64,000 nt of DNA from Prevotella sp. (GCA_017548605.1 JAFYZT010000018.1:1-64000), one strand, 5' to 3'. Shown: positions 24,109 through 33,796, numbered from the stretch's first letter. The notes: a model not told the origin generated them from the letters alone. Translations and numbers: made by a program.

Positions 24109-26814
24109 ATGAAAAGTATCACCATCAAGAACGTAACTAAGAAGGCATTTACCCTACTATTGTTAAGTCCGTTCCTTTTTGTACCTGTCCATGCACAAAG
24201 TTCAGGGACACATACAGAAAATGACAGTCTGAGGACAGAACGAATGATTAGGAATGGTTCTGTGGACCAAGTGACTGAGGACCGTATGAACAAAGGTTTG
24301 GTCACCAACCCTATTTCCGCCTTGAGCGGACAGGCAGCAGGTGTGAATGTCAGCAATGCCGACAACCGCATGGCCATGCTGTCAAGCGTGCGTGTGCGTG
24401 GTACCACCTCACTTACCGGTGGCAACGACCCGTTGGTGGTTATCGACGGTGTGACAGCCGACCTGGCCACGCTGTCGAGCATCTACCCTGCTGACATCGA
24501 GAGTTTCACCATCCTCAAGAATGCCTCCGAGACGGCACAGTACGGTTCACGTGGTGCTTCGGGTGTCATCCAGGTGAAGACGAAGACCGGCCATGGTGGA
24601 CAGTTCCATATCTCCTATGACGGCAACATCGGTTTCCAATCGGTGTACAAAAACATAGAGATGTTGGATCGTGCCGGCTATATCCAGACAGCGAAAGACC
24701 TAGGGTTATACTACAACGACGGCGGTTTTGACACAGACTTCCCCTCGGCGATCACTCGCACGGGCGTCGTGCAGAACCACCACGTAGCTTTTAGCGGTGG
24801 CACTGAGCAGTCGAACTACCGTGCCTCGGTAGGTCTGATGGATCACCAGACGGTGATTCGCGACCGTTCGTTCAACAATTTCGTAGCCAAGCTCGACTTG
24901 ACACAAAAAGCATTCGATGACCGTCTGACCATTGACCTCGGGGTGTTCGGTTCTTCGCAACGCAACAAATACATTGTAGACCAACAAGACCTGTTCTATT
25001 CGGCTGCAGCACAGAATCCGACCTATTCCGAGGGTATGACCGACGGGGCGTGGAAGAAGAATACCACGGCTTTGTGGATTAACCATCCCTTTGCCGTGCT
25101 CCAGAAGAAAGATCATGACAAGATGCTCAGCTTCAACAGCCATTTGCAATTGGCATTCGATATCCTTCCCGGACTGAAAGCGACCGCTTTCGGCTCGTAC
25201 TCCTTCAACTCCACCGAAAACATGCAGTATTTCCCCACATGGGTATGGGCACAAGGACAGGCCTACCGTGGTGAGAAAAAAGCCGAGGACTGGTTGGCCA
25301 ACCTCAAATTAGACTATTCCCACACGTGGGGTATCCACCAGTTGCAACTCACCGCCATGGGCGAATACCAACAGAACAACCTTTCAGGGTTTTATACCAC
25401 CGTGAGAGGGTTCACAACCAACAACTTCGGTTACGACAACCTGATGGCTGGCGCACTCCGTCCCTACGGAGGCACGGGATCAAGCTACGAAAAGCCAATA
25501 CTCGTCTCTTTCATGGCCGGTGCCAAATATACTTTGATGGATCGTTACACTTTAAGCGTTAACGCACGTTATGACGGTTCGTCGATGATGGGCGAGAACG
25601 ACCGGTGGGGTTTCTTCCCCTCCATCTCTGGCGAGTGGGACATCAAGAAAGAGCCGTTCATGGCCAATGTGTACTGGCTCACCCAGTTGAAGCTCCGCAG
25701 CGGTTATGGTGTTTCTGGAAATCTGGGCGGTATTGCTTCGTTCTATTCGTTGCAGATGCTCCAACCCACGGGAGTAGTACCCCTGAACGGAGCGTCTGTC
25801 GTCACCTTGGGCTACACCCAAAACGCCAATCCCGACCTGAGGTGGGAGTCACGTTCATCGTTCAACATTGGTGTGGACCTGGGTGTATGGAACAACCGTT
25901 TGGTAATGACAGCTGAGTATTACTATTCAAAGACCACCGACATGCTTTACATGTACGACGTGAGCGTGCCCCCCTTCGCTTACAACAAACTGCTGGCCAA
26001 CCTCGGTTCGATGAGCAATGGCGGTTTCGAGTTGGGCATGGGCATCACCCCGTTACAGACCAAAGACATAGAACTGAACGTGAACGTGAACATGTCATGG
26101 CAGCGCAACAAGCTCATCTCGCTCTCCGGCTACTACCAAGACCAATTCATCACCGCCGACAACATCACCCCCATCGGGAGTCTTAGCGGTGCCGGATTCC
26201 ATGGCAACAGCGACGTGGTGTTCCGTATCGTTGGTGAGCCGCTCGGTGTGTTCTACCTTCCTCACTGCAAGGGACTGGAGGAATATGCTGACGGAGGCAA
26301 ATACTATGACTTGGAAGATGCTGACGGAGACGGCACTCCCGAAAAGCATATTTGTGGTCAAGCCACGCCGAAGATGACACTGGGTTCAAACATCAGTTTC
26401 CGTTATAAACGCTTCGACATGTCGCTGCAGATGAATGGAGCTTTCGGTCATAAGATTTACAATGGCACCGCGAACACTTACATGAACATGGGTTCATTCC
26501 CCGACTACAATGTAATGAAGGGTGCTCCAGAGCAACATATTTACGACCAGACTCCCTCTGACTATTGGTTGGAGAGCGGCAACTACTTGAATTTCGATTA
26601 CCTAACACTGGGCTACAACGTACCGATACGTTCCCGATTCATCAGTTCGCTGCGCCTGTCGCTCAGTGTGAACAACCTCGGTACCATTACGAGTTACAGC
26701 GGGTTGACCCCAATGATCAACAGTTTCGTTGTGAACAACACCCTTGGTGTCGATGACAAGCGTACCTATCCCGTTTACCGTTCCTACAGTATGGGAGTGA
26801 GCATCAGTTTCTGA
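24109..26814 (+). CDS. SusC/RagA-type TonB-linked outer-membrane transporter
   Basis: 901 residues. After a signal peptide (to VHAQ, ~30) the plug appears almost at once: ALSGQAAGVNVSNADN, SVRVRGTTSLTGGNDPLVVIDG and ESFTILKNASETAQYGSRGASGVIQVKTK, the SusC signature. A 22-strand-type barrel and an aromatic C-terminus (MGVSISF) follow. Usual SusC proteins are ~1000 residues with an N-terminal carboxypeptidase-like domain and TonB box; only about 35 residues separate the signal peptide from the plug here, so that extension is missing. Imports a large substrate with the SusD downstream. No glycosidase is nearby, so the substrate (glycan, peptide or other) cannot be told. Confidence 0.93.
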   Translation: MKSITIKNVTKKAFTLLLLSPFLFVPVHAQSSGTHTENDSLRTERMIRNGSVDQVTEDRMNKGLVTNPISALSGQAAGVNVSNADNRMAMLSSVRVRGTTSLTGGNDPLVVIDGVTADLATLSSIYPADIESFTILKNASETAQYGSRGASGVIQVKTKTGHGGQFHISYDGNIGFQSVYKNIEMLDRAGYIQTAKDLGLYYNDGGFDTDFPSAITRTGVVQNHHVAFSGGTEQSNYRASVGLMDHQTVIRDRSFNNFVAKLDLTQKAFDDRLTIDLGVFGSSQRNKYIVDQQDLFYSAAAQNPTYSEGMTDGAWKKNTTALWINHPFAVLQKKDHDKMLSFNSHLQLAFDILPGLKATAFGSYSFNSTENMQYFPTWVWAQGQAYRGEKKAEDWLANLKLDYSHTWGIHQLQLTAMGEYQQNNLSGFYTTVRGFTTNNFGYDNLMAGALRPYGGTGSSYEKPILVSFMAGAKYTLMDRYTLSVNARYDGSSMMGENDRWGFFPSISGEWDIKKEPFMANVYWLTQLKLRSGYGVSGNLGGIASFYSLQMLQPTGVVPLNGASVVTLGYTQNANPDLRWESRSSFNIGVDLGVWNNRLVMTAEYYYSKTTDMLYMYDVSVPPFAYNKLLANLGSMSNGGFELGMGITPLQTKDIELNVNVNMSWQRNKLISLSGYYQDQFITADNITPIGSLSGAGFHGNSDVVFRIVGEPLGVFYLPHCKGLEEYADGGKYYDLEDADGDGTPEKHICGQATPKMTLGSNISFRYKRFDMSLQMNGAFGHKIYNGTANTYMNMGSFPDYNVMKGAPEQHIYDQTPSDYWLESGNYLNFDYLTLGYNVPIRSRFISSLRLSLSVNNLGTITSYSGLTPMINSFVVNNTLGVDDKRTYPVYRSYSMGVSISF

Positions 26815-26847
26815 AGATTGAAAAATGAATATTGAAAATTGAAAATT
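26815..26847. repeat. AT-rich low-complexity spacer between susC and susD
   Basis: Units resembling TTGAAAATTGAAAATTATG. They create an in-frame TTG nine bases before the true susD ATG. Confidence 0.4.
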
Positions 26848-28482
26848 ATGATTTCCAAGTTATTATCAATATCGAAGAAAACGGCATGGTTGCTGATGTT
26901 GTGCTTAGGCACCTGCCAACTGACTAGTTGTCTTGACGAGAATCCACGTGACCGTCTTACCGAAGAAGAGGCTTTTGACAATGCCGAAAACCTGTTCATC
27001 AATGCGGTGGTCACGCTATATAACCACATCGGCGGCAACAGCGACGGCCAAGGCTTGCAGGGCACTGACCGCGGTTTGTACGACCTGCAGACGTTCTCCT
27101 CCGACGAGGCCATGCTTCCCACGCGCGGCGGTGACTGGTACGATGGCGGACTGTGGCAAAGTTTGTATCTGCATACGTGGGATGCTGGCTGTTCTGCCAC
27201 AAACGACACTTGGTACTATCTCTACAAGGTCATCATGCTGTGCAATCAGTCGCTGGAACACATGGATAAATATCGTTCTTTCCTCGACGAGAAGCAATAC
27301 ACGGGTTTGAATGCCGAGGTGAGAGCCCTTCGCGCCATGTATTACTGTTACCTGCTCGACCTATATGGACGAGTGCCTTATATCACCTCCACCGACATTG
27401 ATTTTGCCAAGGCTAAACAGTTAGAACGTAGCGAATTATTCAACACTATCTATAATGAGTTGACAGAGGTGCTTCCAAAATTACAACCTGACCGCAGTAA
27501 CCTCAAAGGCGAATACTATGGGAGGATGACTCAGCCCGTGGTGTGCTTCGTTTTGGCAAAGATGGCTCTCAATGCCGAGGTGTGGATGGACGATAACTGG
27601 ACCGACGGTGTACGTCCTGATGGCAAGACTCTTCTTATGCCTGACGGCCTTACTGCCTGGGAAGCTTGCCTTAAATGGTGCGACGAGTTGAAGACCACCT
27701 ATGGCTATACCCTTGAAGAAGACTACAGCACGAATTTCTCCGTCCACAACACCAAGTCGGTGGAGAATATCTTCGTTATCCCCATGGAGCCTGACACCTA
27801 TACCAACGTGTACAACTATCTTTTCCGTTCACGCCACTACAACCATGGTGCTGCCCTTGGTATGGCCTCGGAGAACGGCACCTCGGCCACCGTATCAACT
27901 GTGAAGACTTACGGTTACGGCACTGACAACGTGGACAAACGTTTCGACTTGAACTTCTACGCTGGCAACGTGATTGTCGACGGCAAGATGGTGTTGCTCG
28001 ATGATGGACAACCTCTGTTCTATGACCCCTTGGCAGTTGAACTTGACCTTACGGGTATGCCCTATGAAGACACCGCCGGTGCCCGCGTGAGCAAATACGA
28101 AGTGGACCGCACGGCACTTGAGAACGGCAGGCTGCAGGACAACGACATTGTGCTCTTCCGCTATGCCGATGTGTTGCTCATGATGGCTGAGGCCAAGGTA
28201 CGCAATGGCGAGGACGGCTCAGTTGAATTGAATATGGTCCGTTCGCGTGTGGATATGGAAGAAAGACCAGCCACGCTCGATAATATCCTCGACGAACGTC
28301 TCATGGAACTGGCATGGGAAGGATGGCGACGTCAAGACCTCATCCGCTTCGATAAGTTCCACAAGGCCTACGACCAACGTCCGCAGTTATCCAACGAAGG
28401 TGATCGCCACACCATTGTGTTCCCCATCCCCGCCCGAGTGATAGCACTCAATCCTTCGAACCGCCAGAACCCTGGTTACTGA
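26848..28482 (+). CDS. SusD/RagB-type nutrient-binding outer-membrane lipoprotein
   Basis: 544 residues starting at ATG 26848, preferred over a TTG at 26839 that lies in a repeat. Signal sequence with lipobox ending LTSC (Cys28), then CLDENPRDRLTEEEAF, the usual SusD opening, tetratricopeptide-like helices (EVRALRAMYYCYLLDLYGRVPY) and the C-terminal RagB part (DNIVLFRYADVLLMMAEAKVR-like stretch, ELAWEGWRRQDLIRF, FPIPARVIALNP). SusD caps the SusC barrel and captures substrate on the cell surface. Its stop overlaps the next start by one base. Confidence 0.95.
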   Translation: MISKLLSISKKTAWLLMLCLGTCQLTSCLDENPRDRLTEEEAFDNAENLFINAVVTLYNHIGGNSDGQGLQGTDRGLYDLQTFSSDEAMLPTRGGDWYDGGLWQSLYLHTWDAGCSATNDTWYYLYKVIMLCNQSLEHMDKYRSFLDEKQYTGLNAEVRALRAMYYCYLLDLYGRVPYITSTDIDFAKAKQLERSELFNTIYNELTEVLPKLQPDRSNLKGEYYGRMTQPVVCFVLAKMALNAEVWMDDNWTDGVRPDGKTLLMPDGLTAWEACLKWCDELKTTYGYTLEEDYSTNFSVHNTKSVENIFVIPMEPDTYTNVYNYLFRSRHYNHGAALGMASENGTSATVSTVKTYGYGTDNVDKRFDLNFYAGNVIVDGKMVLLDDGQPLFYDPLAVELDLTGMPYEDTAGARVSKYEVDRTALENGRLQDNDIVLFRYADVLLMMAEAKVRNGEDGSVELNMVRSRVDMEERPATLDNILDERLMELAWEGWRRQDLIRFDKFHKAYDQRPQLSNEGDRHTIVFPIPARVIALNPSNRQNPGY

Positions 28483-29105
28483 TGAAAGCACCGCTAATAG
28501 GCATCAGTCGACACCGCATCATGGTCGACGGCAAGGGCATCACTACGTTGGTGGCCTTCCATGACTGTCCGTTGCGCTGCCGCTACTGCTTGAATAGGCA
28601 ATGCCTAGAGCCTAACGGTATTCTGCGAACCATTACCCCCGAGCAGCTGTTGGAAGAGACACGTATCGACGACCTCTATTTCCAAGCCACAGGAGGCGGC
28701 ATCACTTTTGGGGGCGGCGAGCCGTTGCTGCGCAGTAGGTTCATTGAGGCGTTCTGCCGCATAGCCCCTCCGGAGTGGAATATTGCCGTGGAGTCGAGCC
28801 TAAACGTAACGCAAATCCACCTGCAGCGGCTGTTACCTTTCATCAACCAATATATTATTGATGTGAAGGATATGAATCCGACCATCTACCGAAACTATAC
28901 TACGAAGAACAACACACGAAGCATCGCCAACTTACATTGGCTTGTCAGTCAGGGCATGGCCGACAAGGTGAAAATTCGTCTGCCAGAGATACCCGAATAC
29001 AATACCCCGTCCGATGTGGACGAAAGTCAAAAAACGCTCGAAGCCATGGGATACCATGACTTCGAGCGGTTTACGTATTTGACAGAAGTGAAGATTAGAA
29101 GTTAG
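28482..29105 (+). CDS. radical SAM protein, glycyl-radical-activase-like
   Basis: 207 residues. The cluster motif is DCPLRCRYC (Cys29, Cys33, Cys36), preceded by GKGITTLVAFHDC and followed by TFGGGEPLL, as in pyruvate formate-lyase activating enzymes. It is shorter than PflA (~245). No glycyl radical enzyme is adjacent. It overlaps the susD stop by one base (TGATG), so it is translated with a surface nutrient system, an unusual pairing. The target protein is unknown; it might act on a glycyl radical enzyme encoded elsewhere or on another substrate. Confidence 0.82.
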   Translation: MKAPLIGISRHRIMVDGKGITTLVAFHDCPLRCRYCLNRQCLEPNGILRTITPEQLLEETRIDDLYFQATGGGITFGGGEPLLRSRFIEAFCRIAPPEWNIAVESSLNVTQIHLQRLLPFINQYIIDVKDMNPTIYRNYTTKNNTRSIANLHWLVSQGMADKVKIRLPEIPEYNTPSDVDESQKTLEAMGYHDFERFTYLTEVKIRS

Positions 29106-29128
29106 GAGCGAGAGCATGAGAGGCTCGC

Positions 29129-30526
29129 TTACTCATCCATCTGGAACAAGGGGTCTTCTGGCATCACCATCACAGGTTTTTGTTTCTCCATCTCGAGGAG
29201 GTTCTGCGGCACATATTTCTTATCGACCACCAGTCGGAACATGTATTCTCGCATCCACCGTTCAGTCATGATAAGGCATCCCGCTTGTCCGTAAGACGGT
29301 CCCCATGAGTTCTCCACCTTCCATTTCTTAGCGTTGCCCGCCTCGTCTAAATCCACAGCTGTGAGTGTCATGGCGTGAGTGGAACCACTGTCGAAAGTGG
29401 CAATACGCTGCGCCTTGTCCATCGGGAACGTTGTTCCAAAGAGCGACTCATAGTCATAGTTTTCCAGATCAAGGAATCCACGTTTTCGGTCAAACTGCTT
29501 ACCTACATCGTAGGAAGAGTACAGTTTATGTCCGTCTTTGAGCGATGCTATGGCCAACCTTTCAATCTCTTCCATAGGCAAGTTGAGGTATTTCCAGTTG
29601 TGTCCATCGTAGGTGTGGCGGTCATATTCCACCTCGTAAGTTTTGTAGTATTCACGTCGTGGGTCATTCATCACCATGATGAACGTGCCATTGATGGGTC
29701 CGCCCACCGTCTCCTGATAGAACGACATAGGTGTGTATTTCTTCGCCTCGCCAATCTGCTTGCCGTCTTTGTTTTTGAAAGCGTAAGTGAACTCTTTCAC
29801 CGGTTCGCCGATGGTAATGGTCAGGATGTGGTATATGGTGCCAAGCATCTCCGTCTTGCGTTCTTTAAGCGCAGCCGCTTTTTTACCGTCGGCCACCATC
29901 TGGCGAAGTTCCAGTCCGTACTCACGAAGTTTCGATGAAATAATCTTTGCCATGCGACTGGTGTTCTCCGCCGAATAGGTCTCGGGCATCACGTCCATAG
30001 GAACCAGTCCATATTTCTCTGCCAGGTCGGCCACGCCGCAGAACGTACCTCCGTCACCGATAGGGTTTTTGAAGAAGAACTGCACCCGTTGGTCGTCGAT
30101 GGGTTTGCGTGCATGGTCGATGCAGCCTTGCAACATCAGGTTCGCCTTCTCCAGCTGATCGTAGAAAAAGAGGTATGCCTGTGAATATTCCACGGTGAGT
30201 GAGTCCGTTTTCAGCGCAAAGTTGGAGCGCAGCACGTTCAATCCGCTGAACATCCAACATCGTCCGCTACTCTTCTGGTCGTGAATAGACTGTTTCTTTG
30301 TTTCCACACAGAAATAGGTATCTACGGGCCCCTGGTTGGCAAAATTCTGCGCCAGGTTATCAATAGCATTGGAAGCAATGGCATTGAACAGTGCGCGGTC
30401 GCTGGTGCTGCTCTTCTGCGACCGTTGTATCTGCTGGAGCATCTGTGCAGAGATGCCCCCGTCATTGGTTTGGGCATTACTAATTACCGCAGCCACGAAG
30501 AAAAGGATGAAAGAGATTTTTCTCAT
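29129..30526 (-). CDS. C1B-family cysteine peptidase (bleomycin hydrolase/PepC type) with signal peptide
   Basis: 465 residues from ATG 30526 (MRKISFILFFVAAVISNAQ), a clear signal peptide; the frame extends nine codons upstream without improving it. Catalytic residues are in place: Cys90 in SSGRCWMFS, His384 in STHAMTL, Asn406 in VENSWGPSYG. The family acts as an aminopeptidase. Cytoplasmic forms are hexameric cages, while Bacteroidetes often export theirs, as predicted here. It probably works on peptides in the periplasm or outside. Single gene, convergent with the susCD operon 23 bases away. Confidence 0.92.
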   Translation of the reverse strand: MRKISFILFFVAAVISNAQTNDGGISAQMLQQIQRSQKSSTSDRALFNAIASNAIDNLAQNFANQGPVDTYFCVETKKQSIHDQKSSGRCWMFSGLNVLRSNFALKTDSLTVEYSQAYLFFYDQLEKANLMLQGCIDHARKPIDDQRVQFFFKNPIGDGGTFCGVADLAEKYGLVPMDVMPETYSAENTSRMAKIISSKLREYGLELRQMVADGKKAAALKERKTEMLGTIYHILTITIGEPVKEFTYAFKNKDGKQIGEAKKYTPMSFYQETVGGPINGTFIMVMNDPRREYYKTYEVEYDRHTYDGHNWKYLNLPMEEIERLAIASLKDGHKLYSSYDVGKQFDRKRGFLDLENYDYESLFGTTFPMDKAQRIATFDSGSTHAMTLTAVDLDEAGNAKKWKVENSWGPSYGQAGCLIMTERWMREYMFRLVVDKKYVPQNLLEMEKQKPVMVMPEDPLFQMDE

Positions 30527-30691
30527 ATTGATTGTAATGGGTAAATTATACAAAGGGATTTACAAAAATACCACAATTAGTAAACACCACAAAAAAAGCA
30601 GTGCTTTTTTATTCCTTGTTAACAAAAAGGAGAGGCCGAGACTGTCCGTTGAGTACGATAGCGGCCTACGACACAAGGCACACACAAAAAC

Positions 30692-31600
30692 CTAAACGTG
30701 AGCAGATAAGAATTCCAGTTCGTCAGCTAACATGGAGAGTTTGGGCATGGGGAAACCAGCTTCAGCAGCAATGCGGATAGGCCGGTGATAGAGGTATTCC
30801 AGTTCCATGGGCCGATGGAAATCATAATCGAGACGCATGCTGGGTGAATAAGGAACCATCACCTTAGTGGTGGCAATCATCTGGTCGGCAAAAGAGGGAT
30901 CAAGACCTGTCACTCCCAGAGCGTGAGCCGCCCCGATGACCTCCATCATCTGCTCATGGATGAGCCGTTCGGTTGAGGGATGCGCCAGTAATTGGTCCGT
31001 CTGAGTATGCAAAGCAACCGTCATACCGTTGAACGGCATGTTCCACACTGCTTTTTTCCACCGCGCCTCGAAATAAGGCACCTCACCCACCGTGATACCT
31101 GCCTCGCGGAAATCATTAACCAAAGAAGACACCAATTCTGTATCTTTACATGAATAATTGCCTATATTGATACTACCATAGCATTGGTGGGAGACTAATC
31201 CCGGTCCCGCCTTGGCACTGCAAATGAACGCCAAGCCGGCCGCCAGTGCCATCTCAGGGAACATCGCCTGCACATCCTGTTCAACGCCTATGCCATTCTG
31301 TATGAGCAACACCAATGACCGTTCATGGAGCAGTGGTGGTAAAAGCGTTGGCAGGAGATGGTTGCGTGTGGTTTTTAAGGCCACTATCACCACATCGACC
31401 TTAGGCATGTCAGTCGTTGTGCAGTATGCATTGACATGTTCAAGGTGGAAAGAGCCATCGCAGGAATCCACCTGCAAGCCATGTTCGCATACATATTCAT
31501 AATCGCTATGCAACAAGAAATGCACTTCTTTGCCAGCATGTGCCAAACGACCTCCATAAAAGCCGCCGATAGCGCCAGTACCTATTATTGCGTAAGTCAT
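30692..31600 (-). CDS. ketopantoate reductase family protein
   Basis: 302 residues with the NADP-binding glycine motif GTGAIGGFYGG (7-17) and an ApbA/PanE C-terminal domain (FNGMTVALHTQTDQLL). The family reduces 2-dehydropantoate to pantoate for coenzyme A synthesis, but many paralogues have other 2-oxo acid substrates, so panE is not assigned with certainty. Its ATG overlaps the paaK stop by four bases (ATGA), giving an operon with a phenylacetate-CoA-type ligase. Confidence 0.85.
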   Translation of the reverse strand: MTYAIIGTGAIGGFYGGRLAHAGKEVHFLLHSDYEYVCEHGLQVDSCDGSFHLEHVNAYCTTTDMPKVDVVIVALKTTRNHLLPTLLPPLLHERSLVLLIQNGIGVEQDVQAMFPEMALAAGLAFICSAKAGPGLVSHQCYGSINIGNYSCKDTELVSSLVNDFREAGITVGEVPYFEARWKKAVWNMPFNGMTVALHTQTDQLLAHPSTERLIHEQMMEVIGAAHALGVTGLDPSFADQMIATTKVMVPYSPSMRLDYDFHRPMELEYLYHRPIRIAAEAGFPMPKLSMLADELEFLSAHV

Positions 31601-32895
31601 AGTTTGCGTTTGTCGATAACACGGCGGGCCTTTCCTTCGGAGCGCTCGATTCCCTTGGGTTCGACGAGACGCACCTTGAACCCCAAACCGATCACCGAAC
31701 GCAGTTCTTGTTCTAGTTTTCGTTGCAAACCAACCATTTGCCCCATCTCGTCGGTGAAATATTCCTCACGAACCTCGACACGCAGCTCGCTTGTGTCGGT
31801 GTTGTTCACACGGTCGACAACCAGCATAAAATGCGGCTCGAACTCCGGCAGTGACAGAATGACCGCCTCAATCTGGGACGGGAACACATTGACACCACGA
31901 ATAATGAGCATGTCATCGCAACGTCCAAGAATACGGTCCATGCGTACCAGTGTTCGGCCACAAGCACATTTCTCGTAGTGTAGTGCTGTGAGGTCGTGCG
32001 TACGATAGCGGAGTAGTGGCATAGCTTCTTTGGTGAGGTGGGTGAATGTCAGTTCACCAAAAGTGCCTTCGGGGAGTTGTTCACCCGTAACAGGATCAAC
32101 TATTTCGGGATAGAAATAATCCTCGTTAAGGTGTGTGCCATGCTGGCATTCACACTCATAGCCCACTCCCGGACCCGCCATCTCACTCAGTCCGTAAATA
32201 TCATATGCCTTGAGGCCCAATGTCTTCTCCAATTTCTCGCGCATCTCCTCGGTCCAAGGCTCAGCACCGAAAGCACCGATACGCAGGCGGAACTCTTCAC
32301 GAGGCCACTCCGACTCACGCAGCGCCTCCCCCAGAAACATTGCATAAGAAGGGGTGCAGCAGAGCACTGTGGCACCCAAGTCATGCATAAGGGTAATCTG
32401 TTTCTGCGTATTTCCACTCGACATCGGTATAACGCCCGCACCAATATTCGTTGCACCATCGTGGGCACCCAAACCACCAGTAAAGAGTCCATAACCGTAG
32501 CTTATTTGGAACAAGTCGTCTTTGGAAGCGCCATAGGCATAGAAAGCGCGCGAAATAGACTCAGCCCACATGGCCAAGTCCTTACGTGTATTAAGCACCA
32601 CGATAGGTTTTCCTGTCGTTCCACTGGAAGCATGGATGCGCACCACCTGGCTCATAGGCACCGCCGCCAATCCATAGGGGTAGGTGTCGCGCAGGTCGAG
32701 TTTATTGGTGAACGGCAATTTATGAAGGTCGTCCAATCCTTGTATATCACCCGGCTCCAGTCCCATCTCCTGGAATTTTTTGCGGTAAAACGGCGTATTG
32801 TGATACACATATTCCGCCATTTTCTTAAGTCGCTTGCCCTGTAGTTCCCGCAGTTGTTCGCGGTCCATACATTCGATGTTCTCGTTCCAAATCAT
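31597..32895 (-). CDS. paaK: phenylacetate--CoA ligase family protein
   Basis: 432 residues from ATG 32895 (MIWNENIECMDREQL), the typical PaaK length and opening; a longer frame to 32964 would run past the promoter. The adenylate-forming motif HASSGTTGKPIV and the DIYGLSEMAGPGV stretch are clear. It activates phenylacetate or other aryl acids to CoA esters, and in anaerobes often works on acids made from aromatic amino acids. It is first in a two-gene operon with the ketopantoate-reductase-like gene. No oxidoreductase for indolepyruvate is nearby. Confidence 0.93.
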   Translation of the reverse strand: MIWNENIECMDREQLRELQGKRLKKMAEYVYHNTPFYRKKFQEMGLEPGDIQGLDDLHKLPFTNKLDLRDTYPYGLAAVPMSQVVRIHASSGTTGKPIVVLNTRKDLAMWAESISRAFYAYGASKDDLFQISYGYGLFTGGLGAHDGATNIGAGVIPMSSGNTQKQITLMHDLGATVLCCTPSYAMFLGEALRESEWPREEFRLRIGAFGAEPWTEEMREKLEKTLGLKAYDIYGLSEMAGPGVGYECECQHGTHLNEDYFYPEIVDPVTGEQLPEGTFGELTFTHLTKEAMPLLRYRTHDLTALHYEKCACGRTLVRMDRILGRCDDMLIIRGVNVFPSQIEAVILSLPEFEPHFMLVVDRVNNTDTSELRVEVREEYFTDEMGQMVGLQRKLEQELRSVIGLGFKVRLVEPKGIERSEGKARRVIDKRKL

Positions 32896-32929
32896 ATTGT
32901 ACTGTAATGTTTCCGTGAAAAAATCGAGG

Positions 32930-32961
32930 CAAAAGTACTCATTTTTTACCAATACGGCAAA
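32930..32961 (-). promoter_or_regulatory. paaK operon promoter
   Basis: Minus strand TTTG (32958-32961), 20 bases, TACTTTTG (32930-32937), about 34 bases before the paaK ATG. Confidence 0.65.
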
Positions 32962-33092
32962 CATTGTTTATAAATAGTTACAATACGCCACCAACAAATA
33001 GTTAGTATTTCTTAATTTTTCGCAAACTAAAGAGAAATTTTACTAGAAAAAGCCTTAATAAATGTTGTAAAAAGGGCTTACTTCATAAAATT

Positions 33093-33104
33093 ACGGAAAT
33101 CCGT
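33093..33104 (+). promoter_or_regulatory. possible operator upstream of the LuxR-type gene
   Basis: ACGGA-AA-TCCGT inverted repeat centred about 30 bases before the -7 box. Its role is conjectural. Confidence 0.25.
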
Positions 33105-33128
33105 GAAGATAATAAGAAACAATCAGAC

Positions 33129-33136
33129 TACTTTTG
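33129..33136 (+). promoter_or_regulatory. -7 box of the LuxR-type gene
   Basis: TACTTTTG ends only six bases before the ATG at 33143, so the predicted transcript would be leaderless or nearly so. Confidence 0.5.
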
Positions 33137-33142
33137 CAGCCG

Positions 33143-33796
33143 ATGAAAGATTCGAACAGTTATTTACTCCAAGGCAAGCATCTTGCCGTGGCGGATTGTC
33201 ATGATTTGGTGCTTGAGGGAATGGAAAGTATTCTAACCCGTCATGGAGTGAAGGGCGTAGACTTATATAAGTCGGGCCAGGAACTGCTTGCGGCAATCGA
33301 GCAACAGCATTACGACCTTTACATCACTGACATCCAGTTTCTCGACATGAAAACGCCGTCGTTGATTACTTCTATACGCGAGCGTCATGCCAATGCCCTC
33401 ATTCTGGTGAACACGATGATAAAAGACCTGCCCTTGTTCAGGAAACTCATCAACCAAAGTGTTAACGGCATCATCTTCCGCAACAAGAACAGTGAGGACA
33501 TTATCAGTGCCATCGAGAACATCTTTCAGGGGAAGCAGTATTTCAGTCGTGAGTTTAAAAAGATGGCCGAAGAATCGTTTCTCATGCAAGACCAACCGTC
33601 GCAGCGTGAGATAGATGTAATGCAAGCCATGGCTCAAGGTCTCACATCAAAACAGATTGCAGAGCAACTGTTTATCTCGGAAAACACCGTTGAGGCGCAC
33701 CGTAAGAATCTTTTTATCAAACTCAAAGCCCGCAATATTGCGGACTTGATTGTCAAGGCCATATCAAGAGGGTATATTAACCCAACAGAAATTTGA
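33143..33796 (+). CDS. LuxR/NarL-type response regulator
   Basis: 217 residues from ATG 33143; a TTG nine bases earlier is inside the promoter. Receiver-like domain 12-125 with Asp18/Asp21 and the phosphoacceptor Asp63 in DLYITDIQF. The usual invariant Lys of strand 5 appears replaced by Arg113 (GIIFRNKN). The C-terminal helix-turn-helix (QREIDVMQAMAQGLTSKQIA, ISENTVEAHRKNLFIKL) is typical of LuxR/NarL DNA binding. No histidine kinase is adjacent, so it is an orphan regulator, and target genes are unknown. A hairpin follows at 33804-33835. Confidence 0.9.
   Translation: MKDSNSYLLQGKHLAVADCHDLVLEGMESILTRHGVKGVDLYKSGQELLAAIEQQHYDLYITDIQFLDMKTPSLITSIRERHANALILVNTMIKDLPLFRKLINQSVNGIIFRNKNSEDIISAIENIFQGKQYFSREFKKMAEESFLMQDQPSQREIDVMQAMAQGLTSKQIAEQLFISENTVEAHRKNLFIKLKARNIADLIVKAISRGYINPTEI

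Noticed and set aside
32038-32844. 268-residue plus-strand frame
   Set aside because: Antisense to paaK; no recognisable domain.
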